Shown here: one piece after another, positions 23,973-32,912 of the stretch
Layout of the letters: each line of letters begins with the position of its first letter
Position numbering within the stretch: the stretch's first letter is position 1
From: Beijerinckiaceae bacterium
Lineage (GTDB): Bacteria; Bacteroidota; Bacteroidia; Chitinophagales; Chitinophagaceae
Length of the DNA: 34,818 nt
Direction of reading: 5' to 3'
Assembly (NCBI GenBank): GCA_903970475.1
Contig: CAJCIQ010000082.1
Coordinates: forward strand, 1 to 34,818
Translations under genes and position numbers: made by a program
The notes under the pieces: generated by a model
Told to the model about the DNA's origin: nothing
Database searches by the model: none
Seen by the model: the letters and a program-made list of their open reading frames with translations, nothing else

Positions 23973-25388
23973 ATGGTTGATTTTTCCAAAAAGTCAGCGC
24001 TGGTCACGATGATCATAGGCATACTCGTGATGCAAGCCCATGCGTTATGGGCCCAGACGAACAATTCCGGCCAAATGACCGATCTCAGTTTACCTGCACT
24101 GGCGGACGCGGCTACCCACCATCTTCCCTTACTCATGCAACGGCAGGCCCTGGTGAATAGCGCCAAGGCCGGCGTACAAGATGCAAAGCACAATTTTTTA
24201 CCCTCCCTGGATGCCCTGGACGCGATCAATGTGGCCTCCGCCAATTCCCTGCCTGGCTCATATGAGTCTTTTGGGATTATTCCATCCGTAAGTAGCGGGA
24301 TCAGTGGGGCCAATAATTACCAGGCCGCCACGGGGAATATAGGGATACTCTATAGTCAATATGCGTTGGAAAATTTTGGATTGCGTAAAGCCACCATCGG
24401 CAATGCAGAAGCTGTCATGGAGGTACGCCAGGCAGACCTGGACAGGCAGACGTATATCGTCAAGGCCCAGGTGGGCAGGTTATATTTCCAATTGCTTAAG
24501 GATCAGTATCAGTTAGGTGTTGAGGCCCAAAACGTGCAGCGGTATCTGACCATTGATACGGTGATCCATGCCCTCACCTACAGTGGCATTCGACCTGGGG
24601 TAGATTCATCTTTTGCCAAAGCAGAGATATCCAAGGCAAAGATTGCCTACAATAAGGTGCTCGGAGAGCTTGGGCAATTGGTTCAACAACTATCCTACCT
24701 GACCGGTATTCCCCCGGACCAGATACACCTGGATACTACTGGTAGGCAATACACCCCGCCAGATGCCAACCTGCTGGCCAATGGTTTTGATTCCATACAA
24801 AACCCTTTATTGAATTACTACCGTCAGCAAAAGCAATATTATCTCTCCAATGAAACCCTCGTTAAGAAGACTTACCTGCCTAAGCTCTACCTCGTTGGAG
24901 GAGCCTGGGGAAGGGGGTCTTCCATCGATTATACAGATAAGTATAAAGACCTTAATACGGGTCTGGGCTACCAACGCTTCAATTACATGGTAGGCCTTAC
25001 GTTCTCCTATAACCTCTTTGATGGGATTCATAGAAAAGATAAACTCAACCAGGCCAGGTATGAAACCCAAGCGGCCGATCTGGATCGTCAGCAACAGGAA
25101 TTGAATCTGCGTTCCGATGAGGCCCAAGCCATGGAAGCCATTAAGGAAGCGGTAAGCAACTTAAAAGAAATTCCTGTACAAATGCAATCGGCCACCGATG
25201 CCTATAATCAGAAGGTAGCCCAATATAAGGCGGGCCTGATCAACCTGGTAGACCTGACCGAAGCCTCATATGTGCTGTATTCAGCCCAGATCTCCTACGT
25301 CGAAACCTTGAACACCTGGTTCTTGGCCAGTTTGGATAAAGCTACGGCCACGGGCAATCTGGATCAATTCATTTCACGCATTAAATAA
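23973..25388 (+). CDS. TolC-family outer-membrane efflux channel
   Basis: A 471-aa protein with a signal peptide ending near ALWAQ. The mature part has two repeated outer-membrane efflux protein domains of long helices, for example LSLPALADAATHHLPLLMQR and LVNSAKAGVQDAKHNFLPSL in the first and QYKAGLINLVDLTEASYVLY in the second, the usual TolC/OprM pattern. It forms a trimeric channel through the outer membrane and docks to the RND pump and adaptor encoded next. The RND gene begins 9 nt after its stop. Confidence 0.92.
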   Translation: MVDFSKKSALVTMIIGILVMQAHALWAQTNNSGQMTDLSLPALADAATHHLPLLMQRQALVNSAKAGVQDAKHNFLPSLDALDAINVASANSLPGSYESFGIIPSVSSGISGANNYQAATGNIGILYSQYALENFGLRKATIGNAEAVMEVRQADLDRQTYIVKAQVGRLYFQLLKDQYQLGVEAQNVQRYLTIDTVIHALTYSGIRPGVDSSFAKAEISKAKIAYNKVLGELGQLVQQLSYLTGIPPDQIHLDTTGRQYTPPDANLLANGFDSIQNPLLNYYRQQKQYYLSNETLVKKTYLPKLYLVGGAWGRGSSIDYTDKYKDLNTGLGYQRFNYMVGLTFSYNLFDGIHRKDKLNQARYETQAADLDRQQQELNLRSDEAQAMEAIKEAVSNLKEIPVQMQSATDAYNQKVAQYKAGLINLVDLTEASYVLYSAQISYVETLNTWFLASLDKATATGNLDQFISRIK

Positions 25389-25397
25389 TCATTATCC

Positions 25398-28300
25398 ATG
25401 ATACGCGCCGCGTTAAAACGACCCATTACGGTGCTGGTTTTGTTCATAGGCCTTCTCCTTTTTGCGGTCATGGCTGTAAGGACAATTCCCATCGATATTT
25501 TCCCCAAACTGAACCTACCGGTGATCTACGTCATCGAACAGTATGGAGGCATGTCTGCCCGCCAGATGGAGGGTTTTTTTGCCACCCGTATGGGGGACCA
25601 ATTCCTCTATGTGAATGGGGTAAAAAACATTGAAAGCAAAAACATACAGGGCCTGACCCTCATCAGGATTACGTTTTACGACAATACGGACATGGCCGAA
25701 GCCTCGGCTCAAATAGCCCTGCAAGTGGCCCGAAGTCAAGCCTTCTTCCCACCAGGTGCTCTTCCTCCACAGGTCGTTCGTTTCGACGCCTCTTCTTTGC
25801 CCGTGGGGGAGCTCGTATTCAGCAGCCCTACCCGGAGTTTAGCCGAAATCTTTGACCTGGCCCTTACCCGTATCCGGCCCTTGTTTTCTACCATTCCCGG
25901 TTTGACGGCTCCTCCCCCATTCGGGTCAAATGCCCGTACGGTAGTGATCAACGTTGATCCTGCCAAACTCCGGGCTTATAACATGAGCGCCGACGAAGTG
26001 GTGGCGGCCATTACCCGAAACAATGCCACTACTCCTTCGGGAAACCTGAGGGTGGACTCGACTATGTACATCACGTCGGTGAACTCCCTGGAGGACCTGA
26101 TTCAACACTTTGAAGACATACCCATCAAAAGCAACGACACCACGATTGTCTATATCAAAGACGTAGCCAGGGTACAGGATGGGACTGACATCACGGTGGA
26201 CTATGCCCTGGTGAATGGAAAGCGCTCAGTCTATATTCCGGTGGTAAAAACACCGGATGCTTCCACTATGAGCGTTGTCAGTGATCTGAGGGCTAAGATT
26301 CCAGAGATGAAAAGCCTGCTGCCCGCGGACGTTGATGTCAAATATGAGTTTGACCAATCTGTATTCGTCATCAACGCCGCTAAAAGTTTGCTCTCGGAAG
26401 GCATCATCGGTGCGGTACTGACGGCCTTAACCGTACTGTTGTTCCTCAAAGACTGGAGAAGCTCCCTGGTGGTGGTCATCACCATACCCGTGGCCGTAAT
26501 GGGGGCTGTTTTCTTCCTGAACCTGGCCGGTCAAACCATCAACATCATGACCCTGAGCGGTCTGGCGCTGGCCATTGGAATTTTGGTGGATGAGGCCACC
26601 GTTACCATTGAAAACATACACCAGCACCTGGAGATGGGCAAGACCAAAAAGCGGGCGATACTAGACGCCTGTAATGAGATCTCTTTCCCGAAATTACTCA
26701 TCCTGCTTTGTATCCTGGCCGTGTTTGCCCCCTCCTTCGTCATGACAGGTGTGCCCAAAGCTATGTTCTTTCCCCTTTCCCTGGCCATAGGCTTTGCCAT
26801 GATCGTATCCTATACGTCGGCTCAGACCCTGGTTCCGGTTATCTCCAATTGGCTGCTGAAAACCGACAAGTTCACGCAGCATCATAAACCCTCCATGCCC
26901 CATGCAGGCGAGGTCCTGGACCCCGTGCAGCCAGTGCTGAATATGGAGTATACCGAAGAGCAGCTCTTGCATAAGCAGGAGGACAGCTTCTTCCAACGCC
27001 TCAAACAACGCCTTGTGCGCCACCTGGAGCGATGGATGCCCCGGCGTAAAGGGCTGGTGATCGTTTACCTGAGTGTGGCCCTGTTCGGAGCAGGCATCTG
27101 CTTTGCGGTGATTGGCAAAGACCTGCTCCCTAAAAACAACGTAGGTCAGTTGCAATTACGTATACGGGAACCGGACGGCACAAGGCTGGAGGTCACCGAA
27201 CACACGACCAGAGGGGTACTAGCCATCATTGACTCCACCACGCATCATAAAGTTGAGATCAGCTCTGCCTATGTAGGCCTGGTACCTTCCAGCTTCGGTT
27301 CTTCGAATCTCTATATCTTCAACAGCGGTACCCATGAAGCGGTGATACAAGTAAACCTGGACGAAGATTATAAGGTGAATATGGATGACCTTAAAGAGCA
27401 ATTAAGGCATAACATACTTGCGGTTTACCCAGACCTGAAACTCTCTTATGAACCCATAGAATTGACGGAGAAAATCATGTCACAGGGGGCTACTACACCA
27501 ATTGAGGTTAGGGTAGCAGGAAAAAACATGGACGATATAGCCGCCTATGCAGGCCGACTGTTGACAGCCCTTAAAGGTATTCCCTATTTGCGGGATGTGC
27601 AGATTGCCCAGCCACTCAAGTATCCGGTTGTCAATATCAACGTAGACAGGAACCGGCTGGCATTGATGGGACTCAACATTAATGAGGTATCCAAAAGCAT
27701 CACAGATGTTACCAGTTCCAGCCGTTTTACAGACAAGAACCTATGGCTGGATGATAAGACCCAATACACCTATCAAACCCAGGTGCAGGTGCCGGAATAC
27801 ATGATGACCTCCGTTCAGGATCTATCCTCTGCTTCCCTGGTGTCCGGACAAATGAGGCCGGTACTATCCGATGTGGCAAATATTACCATTGATACCCTAC
27901 CCGCAGAATTTGACCGGAGTGGCCCCAGACGATTTGTAACGGTAAGCGCCAACGTCTATAAAAAAGACCTGGGTACGGCGACTACAGCCGTTCAAAAAGC
28001 AGTGGATGGATTAGGCGCACCACCTCAAGGACTGGTAGCCAGGGTGATGGGCATGAGTTCCCTGCTTACAGAAACCCTGGATACCCTTCAATCCGGACTG
28101 CTGGTCGCTATCGTGGTCATCCTGCTGATGCTGAGTGCAAACTTCCAATCCTTTGGGGTAGCCATCGTCGTATTATCCACGGTACCGGCGGTGCTCCTGG
28201 GCTCGATGTTGTTACTACTGATCACCGGTTCCACCTTGAACCTACAGTCCTATATGGGCATGATCATGTCGGTAGGTGTTTCTGTATCCAATGCCCTGCT

Positions 28301-28646
28301 CGTCGTCACCAATGCAGAACACTTGCGAAACGAGTATAAAGATCCATTTAAAGCGGCCATCGTGGCCGCCTCCATCCGCATGAGGCCCATCATCATGACG
28401 TCCATAGCCATGATCGTGGGCATGATTCCCATGGCCAGCGGTTTGGGAGAAGCGGGAGATCAGTCAGCCCCCTTAGGCAGGGCCGTTATTGGGGGCCTGG
28501 CCATGTCTACCTGTGCCGCGCTACTCATCCTTCCCTTAGTATATGGATGGATGCGCCAGCGCAGTTCCTATGTACCCGTATCCCTGCTTCCGGAGGATCA
28601 TCCCGAAGAAGAGGCTGCCCAACAATTACCATCAACTCAACATTAA
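25398..28646 (+). CDS. RND-family efflux pump inner-membrane subunit
   Basis: A 1082-aa AcrB-like protein with 12 expected helices and two large periplasmic loops (IPIDIFPKLNLPVIYVIEQY after helix 1). In helix 4 the proton-relay pair Asp407-Asp408 of AcrB appears as Asp398-Glu399 in AIGILVDEATVTIENI. In helix 10 the position of AcrB Lys940 appears to be Ser964 in SVGVSVSNALLVV. It exports drugs, lipids or other compounds using the proton gradient; the substrate is unknown. The gene sits between tolC (9 nt) and the adaptor gene (11 nt) in one operon. Confidence 0.93.
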   Translation: MIRAALKRPITVLVLFIGLLLFAVMAVRTIPIDIFPKLNLPVIYVIEQYGGMSARQMEGFFATRMGDQFLYVNGVKNIESKNIQGLTLIRITFYDNTDMAEASAQIALQVARSQAFFPPGALPPQVVRFDASSLPVGELVFSSPTRSLAEIFDLALTRIRPLFSTIPGLTAPPPFGSNARTVVINVDPAKLRAYNMSADEVVAAITRNNATTPSGNLRVDSTMYITSVNSLEDLIQHFEDIPIKSNDTTIVYIKDVARVQDGTDITVDYALVNGKRSVYIPVVKTPDASTMSVVSDLRAKIPEMKSLLPADVDVKYEFDQSVFVINAAKSLLSEGIIGAVLTALTVLLFLKDWRSSLVVVITIPVAVMGAVFFLNLAGQTINIMTLSGLALAIGILVDEATVTIENIHQHLEMGKTKKRAILDACNEISFPKLLILLCILAVFAPSFVMTGVPKAMFFPLSLAIGFAMIVSYTSAQTLVPVISNWLLKTDKFTQHHKPSMPHAGEVLDPVQPVLNMEYTEEQLLHKQEDSFFQRLKQRLVRHLERWMPRRKGLVIVYLSVALFGAGICFAVIGKDLLPKNNVGQLQLRIREPDGTRLEVTEHTTRGVLAIIDSTTHHKVEISSAYVGLVPSSFGSSNLYIFNSGTHEAVIQVNLDEDYKVNMDDLKEQLRHNILAVYPDLKLSYEPIELTEKIMSQGATTPIEVRVAGKNMDDIAAYAGRLLTALKGIPYLRDVQIAQPLKYPVVNINVDRNRLALMGLNINEVSKSITDVTSSSRFTDKNLWLDDKTQYTYQTQVQVPEYMMTSVQDLSSASLVSGQMRPVLSDVANITIDTLPAEFDRSGPRRFVTVSANVYKKDLGTATTAVQKAVDGLGAPPQGLVARVMGMSSLLTETLDTLQSGLLVAIVVILLMLSANFQSFGVAIVVLSTVPAVLLGSMLLLLITGSTLNLQSYMGMIMSVGVSVSNALLVVTNAEHLRNEYKDPFKAAIVAASIRMRPIIMTSIAMIVGMIPMASGLGEAGDQSAPLGRAVIGGLAMSTCAALLILPLVYGWMRQRSSYVPVSLLPEDHPEEEAAQQLPSTQH

Positions 28647-28657
28647 AAAGAACACAA

Positions 28658-29737
28658 ATGAAGCGCATCATATATATTTCCGTCCTTTTTATATCGGCCT
28701 GTGGTGGCCACGAACCTGCTCCTGCTGTTGTGACTCCTGCGACCGCCGCGGCTCCACACTTCCAACTGGTAAAGGTTACCCAAGGTGGCGTCCATGAAAG
28801 TTTCACCCTTCCTGCACAACTAGCCGCCTACCTGCAAGTCAGCCTTTTTCCCAAAGTCAACGGTTATGTACAACGAATGTTGGTAGACATAGGTTCACAC
28901 GTAAAAAAAGGCAAGCTCCTGATGGTACTGACGGCTCCGGAACTGGACCAGGCCAGTATGCAGGCCCAGGAACGCTATGCGCGCTCCAAAGCGGATTATA
29001 CGATTTCAAAAGAAGAGTATGAGCGCTTAAAGGAAGCCGCAGAAACACCGGGTGCTGTTTCTCCCCTGCAACTAGCGGCGGCCAAAGCCAAAATGCTGGC
29101 AGACTCTTCCTTGAGCAATGCCGAAAAAGCAAACTGGGCCATGCAGCAAACCATGCGTTCCTACTTGAAGGTATATGCCCCTTTTGACGGGGTGATTACC
29201 AGCCGCAATGTGCACCCCGGAGCCCTGGTAAGTGCCGAGGATAAGTCGGCGGTCCCCATGCTGGAACTCAAACAAATCAGCCACCTCCGTCTTCAGGTGG
29301 ATATTCCTGAAAACGTAGCGGCTTCCTTAAAAAACAACGACAGTCTGGCGTTTTACCTTTCGGCCTTCCCAGGAAAAATGTTCACCGGCAAAATAGCACG
29401 TACCTCAGAGAACATCAACCGGGAATACCGGTCTGAAATGGTGGAACTGGATGTATATAATCCTGATGAAAAACTGGCTCCGGGGATGTATGCCAACGTG
29501 GTCTATCAATCCAAGGGTGATCCCCACGCCCTGGTTGTGCCCCGGTCGGCCGTGGTTACCTCTACGGAAAGGAAGTACGTGATAGCCATCCGGGATGGTC
29601 AAACCCAAAAAATCGATGTTTCAACAGGGAATCAGTCCCCCACCAGCACAGAAGTGTATGGCAGCCTGACCCCTGGCGACAGCGTGATTTCCAATGCAAA
29701 CGATGAAATCAAGGAGGGTATAAAAGTGGCGTATTAA
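28658..29737 (+). CDS. RND efflux periplasmic adaptor (membrane fusion protein), lipoprotein
   Basis: A 359-aa protein from the ATG at 28658; the open frame reaches back to 28547 inside the pump gene, but the lipoprotein signal MKRIIYISVLFISAC (Cys15) sets the start. It contains the biotinyl-lipoyl-like half-motif VSLFPKVNGYVQRMLVDIGS, an alpha-hairpin (about residues 95-140), the second half YAPFDGVITSRNVHPGALVS, and beta-barrel and membrane-proximal domains. It bridges the RND pump and TolC in the periplasm. Last gene of the efflux operon. Confidence 0.92.
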   Translation: MKRIIYISVLFISACGGHEPAPAVVTPATAAAPHFQLVKVTQGGVHESFTLPAQLAAYLQVSLFPKVNGYVQRMLVDIGSHVKKGKLLMVLTAPELDQASMQAQERYARSKADYTISKEEYERLKEAAETPGAVSPLQLAAAKAKMLADSSLSNAEKANWAMQQTMRSYLKVYAPFDGVITSRNVHPGALVSAEDKSAVPMLELKQISHLRLQVDIPENVAASLKNNDSLAFYLSAFPGKMFTGKIARTSENINREYRSEMVELDVYNPDEKLAPGMYANVVYQSKGDPHALVVPRSAVVTSTERKYVIAIRDGQTQKIDVSTGNQSPTSTEVYGSLTPGDSVISNANDEIKEGIKVAY

Positions 29738-29786
29738 TGAGTCGTTAAAATCTTCCTGATCATTTTATCAGCCCCGGAAAATGGCG

Positions 29787-29794
29787 TAAATTTG
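29787..29794 (+). promoter_or_regulatory. Bacteroidota -7 promoter box for the 64-aa gene
   Basis: TAAATTTG is an exact TAnnTTTG match ending 19 nt before the ATG at 29814. Confidence 0.55.
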
Positions 29795-29813
29795 CGGCGG
29801 AAAACTGAGATAT

Positions 29814-30008
29814 ATGGAAGATCGTATCACTTGTCAGATTTGCGGATCGAAAATGTACTCTACGGATTTCGGTTGCCACGAAACCACCTACCATTGTTCA
29901 TCGAGTGAGGCCCGTTTTTGGGATTACGACAGGGGAAGTAAAGCCCAGACTAAGGCAAAGGAGCATTGGGACGCCTCCCGAAAAGACATAGAACGCAAAC
30001 ACGCATAA
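29814..30008 (+). CDS. small Cys-rich zinc-ribbon-like protein, 64 aa
   Basis: A soluble 64-aa protein with Cys7-x-x-Cys10, then Cys21-His22 and Cys28 (ITCQICGSKM, FGCHETTYHCSS), a likely metal site, followed by ARFWDYDRGS and a charged helix EHWDASRKDIERKHA. I recall similar small proteins in Chitinophagaceae but no known function. It has its own promoter box and converges on the response-regulator gene, with a hairpin in the 24-bp gap. Confidence 0.78.
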   Translation: MEDRITCQICGSKMYSTDFGCHETTYHCSSSEARFWDYDRGSKAQTKAKEHWDASRKDIERKHA

Positions 30009-30030
30009 AAAGAGCCCCTTTTCCGGGGCT
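30006..30030 (-). terminator. terminator between convergent genes
   Basis: On the minus strand AGCCCC (30030-30025), loop GGAAAA and GGGGCT (30018-30013) are followed by CTTTTTA. It serves the response-regulator gene, whose stop is 2 bp away, and may also act, less strongly, for the plus-strand gene. Confidence 0.8.
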
Positions 30031-30032
30031 TC

Positions 30033-31385
30033 TTACTTAGCCTCTACCAGTTTATACTCATCGATTTTGCGGTAAAGGGTCGTCAATCCGATGTTGAGCA
30101 AACGGGCGGCTTCCGCCTTATTCCATTTGGTATGGTTGAGCACCCGCTGAATGTGCAGCTTTTCTACGCTGGCGAGGTCAAAAGCACTCAACACATGAGG
30201 CGTACTATGGGGAGAAGCCATTTGTACATCTAAGGGTAAATGTTCCGGCAGCAACTCGTTATCCGATAGGATGACGGCTCTTTCCAATACGTTTTTGAGC
30301 TCGCGGATATTTCCCTTCCATTCATGGGTTTGCAATAATCCCAGGACGCTCGGATGTATGGTCATGTTTTTCTTTCCCACCTTATCTGCGAACAGATGCA
30401 GGTAGAAATCCACCAAAGCGGGAATATCGTCCTTACGCTGACGCAGAGAAGGCAATTCAATCGTGAACACATTGAGGCGGTACAGCAAATCTTCCCTGAA
30501 GTGACCATTACGGACCTCTTCGGCCAGATCCCTGTTGGTGGCCGCAATAATGCGTACGTCTACCTTGATGGTTTTGGTATCACCCACCTTTATGAACTCC
30601 TTACTCTCCAGTACCCTCAGCAATTTTGCCTGTAACTCCACGGGCATTTCCCCTATTTCATCCAGGAACAAGGTGCCTCCCGTAGCTTCCTCTATCAAAC
30701 CTTTTTTATCCTTATTGGCTCCGGTAAAAGCACCAGCTTTATGACCAAAGATTTCACTTTCCAGTAATTCTTTGGTAAAGGCACTACAGTTGATGGCAAC
30801 AAAAGCCCTTTTAGCCCGGTTGCTGCCTTCGTGGATGGCCTGGGCAAACACTTCCTTTCCCGTTCCTGTTTCCCCGGTAAGCAAAACGGTGGTATCGGTT
30901 GCGGCTACCTTCTGGGCCAGGGAAATGGCCAATTTCAAGGACGCGGATTTACCGATGATGCTTTCAAAAGCATAGCGCTTTCCTACCCTTGCTTCCAGTT
31001 GGCTTATCCTCCTTTGCAGGTGAACCCGCTCCAGGGCCCTGGCCACCAGGGGTATAATTTTATCGTTATCGTCTCCTTTGGTGATATAATCAAAGGCCCC
31101 GTTCTTAATGGCTTGTACCCCATCGGAGATATTGCCGTAAGCCGTTAGGAGAATGATTTCTGTTTGGGGGGCTTTTTCCCGGATCTGGCAGACAGCCTCT
31201 ATTCCGTTAGCGTCCGGTAACTTGACGTCGCAGATAACGACGTCTACTTCTTGTTGCTGCAATTGGAGCAAACCTTGTCGAAGACTACCGGCCTGGAGCA
31301 GGTTATACCCTTCCAGTTGCAGGATACGGGCCAGTAATTGCCTGAGCTTTTCTTCGTCGTCGATAATCAATACAGTAGCGGACAT
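30033..31385 (-). CDS. sigma-54-dependent response regulator (NtrC/AtoC type)
   Basis: A 450-aa transcription activator. Receiver domain 1-120 with phospho-acceptor Asp53 in VVICDVKLPDANG; AAA+ domain about 140-370 with Walker A GETGTGKE (171-178), the sigma-54-contacting GAFTGA (218-223) and Walker B-like GGTLFLDEIGEMP; C-terminal Fis-type helix-turn-helix (NKAEAARLLNIGLTTLYRKI). When phosphorylated it would remodel sigma-54 RNA polymerase at promoters of the -24/-12 type. No histidine kinase lies in the window, so its partner and targets are unknown. It is divergent from the oxidoreductase gene at 31473. An exact promoter box ends only 7 nt before its ATG. Confidence 0.94.
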   Translation of the reverse strand: MSATVLIIDDEEKLRQLLARILQLEGYNLLQAGSLRQGLLQLQQQEVDVVICDVKLPDANGIEAVCQIREKAPQTEIILLTAYGNISDGVQAIKNGAFDYITKGDDNDKIIPLVARALERVHLQRRISQLEARVGKRYAFESIIGKSASLKLAISLAQKVAATDTTVLLTGETGTGKEVFAQAIHEGSNRAKRAFVAINCSAFTKELLESEIFGHKAGAFTGANKDKKGLIEEATGGTLFLDEIGEMPVELQAKLLRVLESKEFIKVGDTKTIKVDVRIIAATNRDLAEEVRNGHFREDLLYRLNVFTIELPSLRQRKDDIPALVDFYLHLFADKVGKKNMTIHPSVLGLLQTHEWKGNIRELKNVLERAVILSDNELLPEHLPLDVQMASPHSTPHVLSAFDLASVEKLHIQRVLNHTKWNKAEAARLLNIGLTTLYRKIDEYKLVEAK

Positions 31386-31392
31386 ATTCCAG

Positions 31393-31400
31393 CAAAATTA
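31393..31400 (-). promoter_or_regulatory. Bacteroidota -7 promoter box next to the response regulator start
   Basis: TAATTTTG on the minus strand is an exact TAnnTTTG match. It is only 7 nt from the ATG at 31385, so if used it would give an essentially leaderless mRNA. Confidence 0.45.
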
Positions 31401-31472
31401 GGAACTCCAGGGTGAAAAATTGCGCAATCGATTGTCGGCACTTTCTATGGGAAAGATTCGGATATTGCGCGC

Positions 31473-32843
31473 ATGCCAACCACAAGAAGAGACTTCGTCA
31501 AAAACGTATCCGTGGCTTCTGCCGGACTGCTCATGACCACACCCTCCAACTTATTTGCTGCTTTGCCTGCCAAAAGTAAGGTAAGGCTGGGTATTATTGG
31601 AACTGGATTTCGTGGTGAAGGCCATTTAGCCTTAGCCCTGCGGCGTGCCGACGTAGAAATAGCCGCAATCTGCGATGTAGACGATCGCATGTTGGCCAGA
31701 GCCAAAAATATCATTGATAAATCGGGCAAACCTATGCCCAAGGTATTTACCGGAAGCAATTATGCCTACCGTGATCTGCTTGCCACCAAGGACCTGGATG
31801 GCGTCATCATTGCTACGCCTTGGGAATGGCATGCGCCCATGATCCTGGAGGCACTGAGTGCAGGTATTAAATATGTAGCGACCGAAGTAATCCTGGGCAT
31901 TACGCTACAGGATCACTGGGATGTGGTAAAAGCGGCAGAGGCCAATAAGGCACATGTCATGATGCTGGAAAACGTATGTTACCGCAGGGATGTGCTGGCG
32001 GTGCTCAATATGGTTCGCCAGGGTATGTTCGGAGAGATCCTGCATCTGCAAGGCGGTTACCAGCACGATTTGCGTGGTGTGAAATTCAACGGAGGAGCAA
32101 GCCCCGACAACGGCACCGTGCCTGGCGCCGAATTTGGAGATAAAGCATTCTCTGAAGCGCACTGGAGGACTAACCATTCCCTGCATCGTAACGGTGACCT
32201 CTACCCTACCCATGGCGTAGGTCCAGTGGCCATGATGGTTGACATCAACAGGGGAAACAGGTTTATGTCATTGTCTTCTTTTTCTACCAAGACCAGGGGT
32301 CTGCACAACTATATCGTCAAAGAAGGAGGCGAAAGCCATCCCAATGCCAAAGTCCGCTTCAAATTGGGAGACATCGTTACCACCCAGATACACTGCACCA
32401 ATGGAGAAACCATTTTGCTCCAGCACGATACCAATAATCCCCGGCCCTATTCATTGGGATTCCGGGTGCAAGGAACAAACGGATTATGGATGGACGTAGC
32501 CAACAGTATTTATGTGGAAGGCGTGAGTAAAGACGACGAGTGGGATAGCGCCGATCAATGGCTCAAAAAATATGATCACCCCCTATGGCAACGCTGGAGT
32601 AAAGAGACAGAAGGTGCTGGTCATGGTGGTATGGATTTCTTTGTGTTGCATGGTTTTGTGGAAGCCATTAAGCGGGGGACCAATACCCCCATGAATGTCT
32701 ATGATGCGGCCACCTGGAGCGCCATCACGCCTTTAAGTGAAGCTTCGATTGAAGCAGGATTCCAAACCGTGGAGTTCCCCGACTTTACTTCTGGACAATG
32801 GATGTATAGGAAGAATGATTTTGCCCTCGGAGATGAGTTTTAA
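31473..32843 (+). CDS. Tat-exported Gfo/Idh/MocA oxidoreductase, GH109-like
   Basis: A 456-aa protein with a Tat signal (TRRDFVK at residues 4-10, then a hydrophobic stretch to about Ala30). A Rossmann NAD-binding domain follows (LGIIGTGFRGEGHL, 39-52; VIIATPWEWHAPMILEAL near 111). The C-terminal domain contains DLYPTHGVGPVAMMVDINRG (about 242-261), the segment typical of GH109 alpha-N-acetylgalactosaminidases and relatives, which use tightly bound NAD in a redox-assisted glycoside cleavage. The likely role is periplasmic sugar or glycan processing; exact substrate unknown. A strong terminator follows 47 bp after the stop. It is divergent from the sigma-54 activator. Confidence 0.88.
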   Translation: MPTTRRDFVKNVSVASAGLLMTTPSNLFAALPAKSKVRLGIIGTGFRGEGHLALALRRADVEIAAICDVDDRMLARAKNIIDKSGKPMPKVFTGSNYAYRDLLATKDLDGVIIATPWEWHAPMILEALSAGIKYVATEVILGITLQDHWDVVKAAEANKAHVMMLENVCYRRDVLAVLNMVRQGMFGEILHLQGGYQHDLRGVKFNGGASPDNGTVPGAEFGDKAFSEAHWRTNHSLHRNGDLYPTHGVGPVAMMVDINRGNRFMSLSSFSTKTRGLHNYIVKEGGESHPNAKVRFKLGDIVTTQIHCTNGETILLQHDTNNPRPYSLGFRVQGTNGLWMDVANSIYVEGVSKDDEWDSADQWLKKYDHPLWQRWSKETEGAGHGGMDFFVLHGFVEAIKRGTNTPMNVYDAATWSAITPLSEASIEAGFQTVEFPDFTSGQWMYRKNDFALGDEF

Positions 32844-32890
32844 GCAGGACAAGCACTTTACTGGCAAAAAAGGCGCCCAGCCTTAGAAGG

Positions 32891-32912
32891 CCCCTCACCA
32901 GAGGGGTTTTTT
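32891..32912 (+). terminator. rho-independent terminator of the GH109-like gene
   Basis: CCCCTC (32891-32896), loop ACCA and GAGGGG (32901-32906) are followed by six T. The T-tract touches the stop codon of the convergent DUF2752 gene. Confidence 0.88.

Noticed and set aside
28547..28657. N-terminal extension of the adaptor protein into the RND gene
   Set aside because: The lipoprotein signal peptide begins at 28658, 11 bp after the pump stop.
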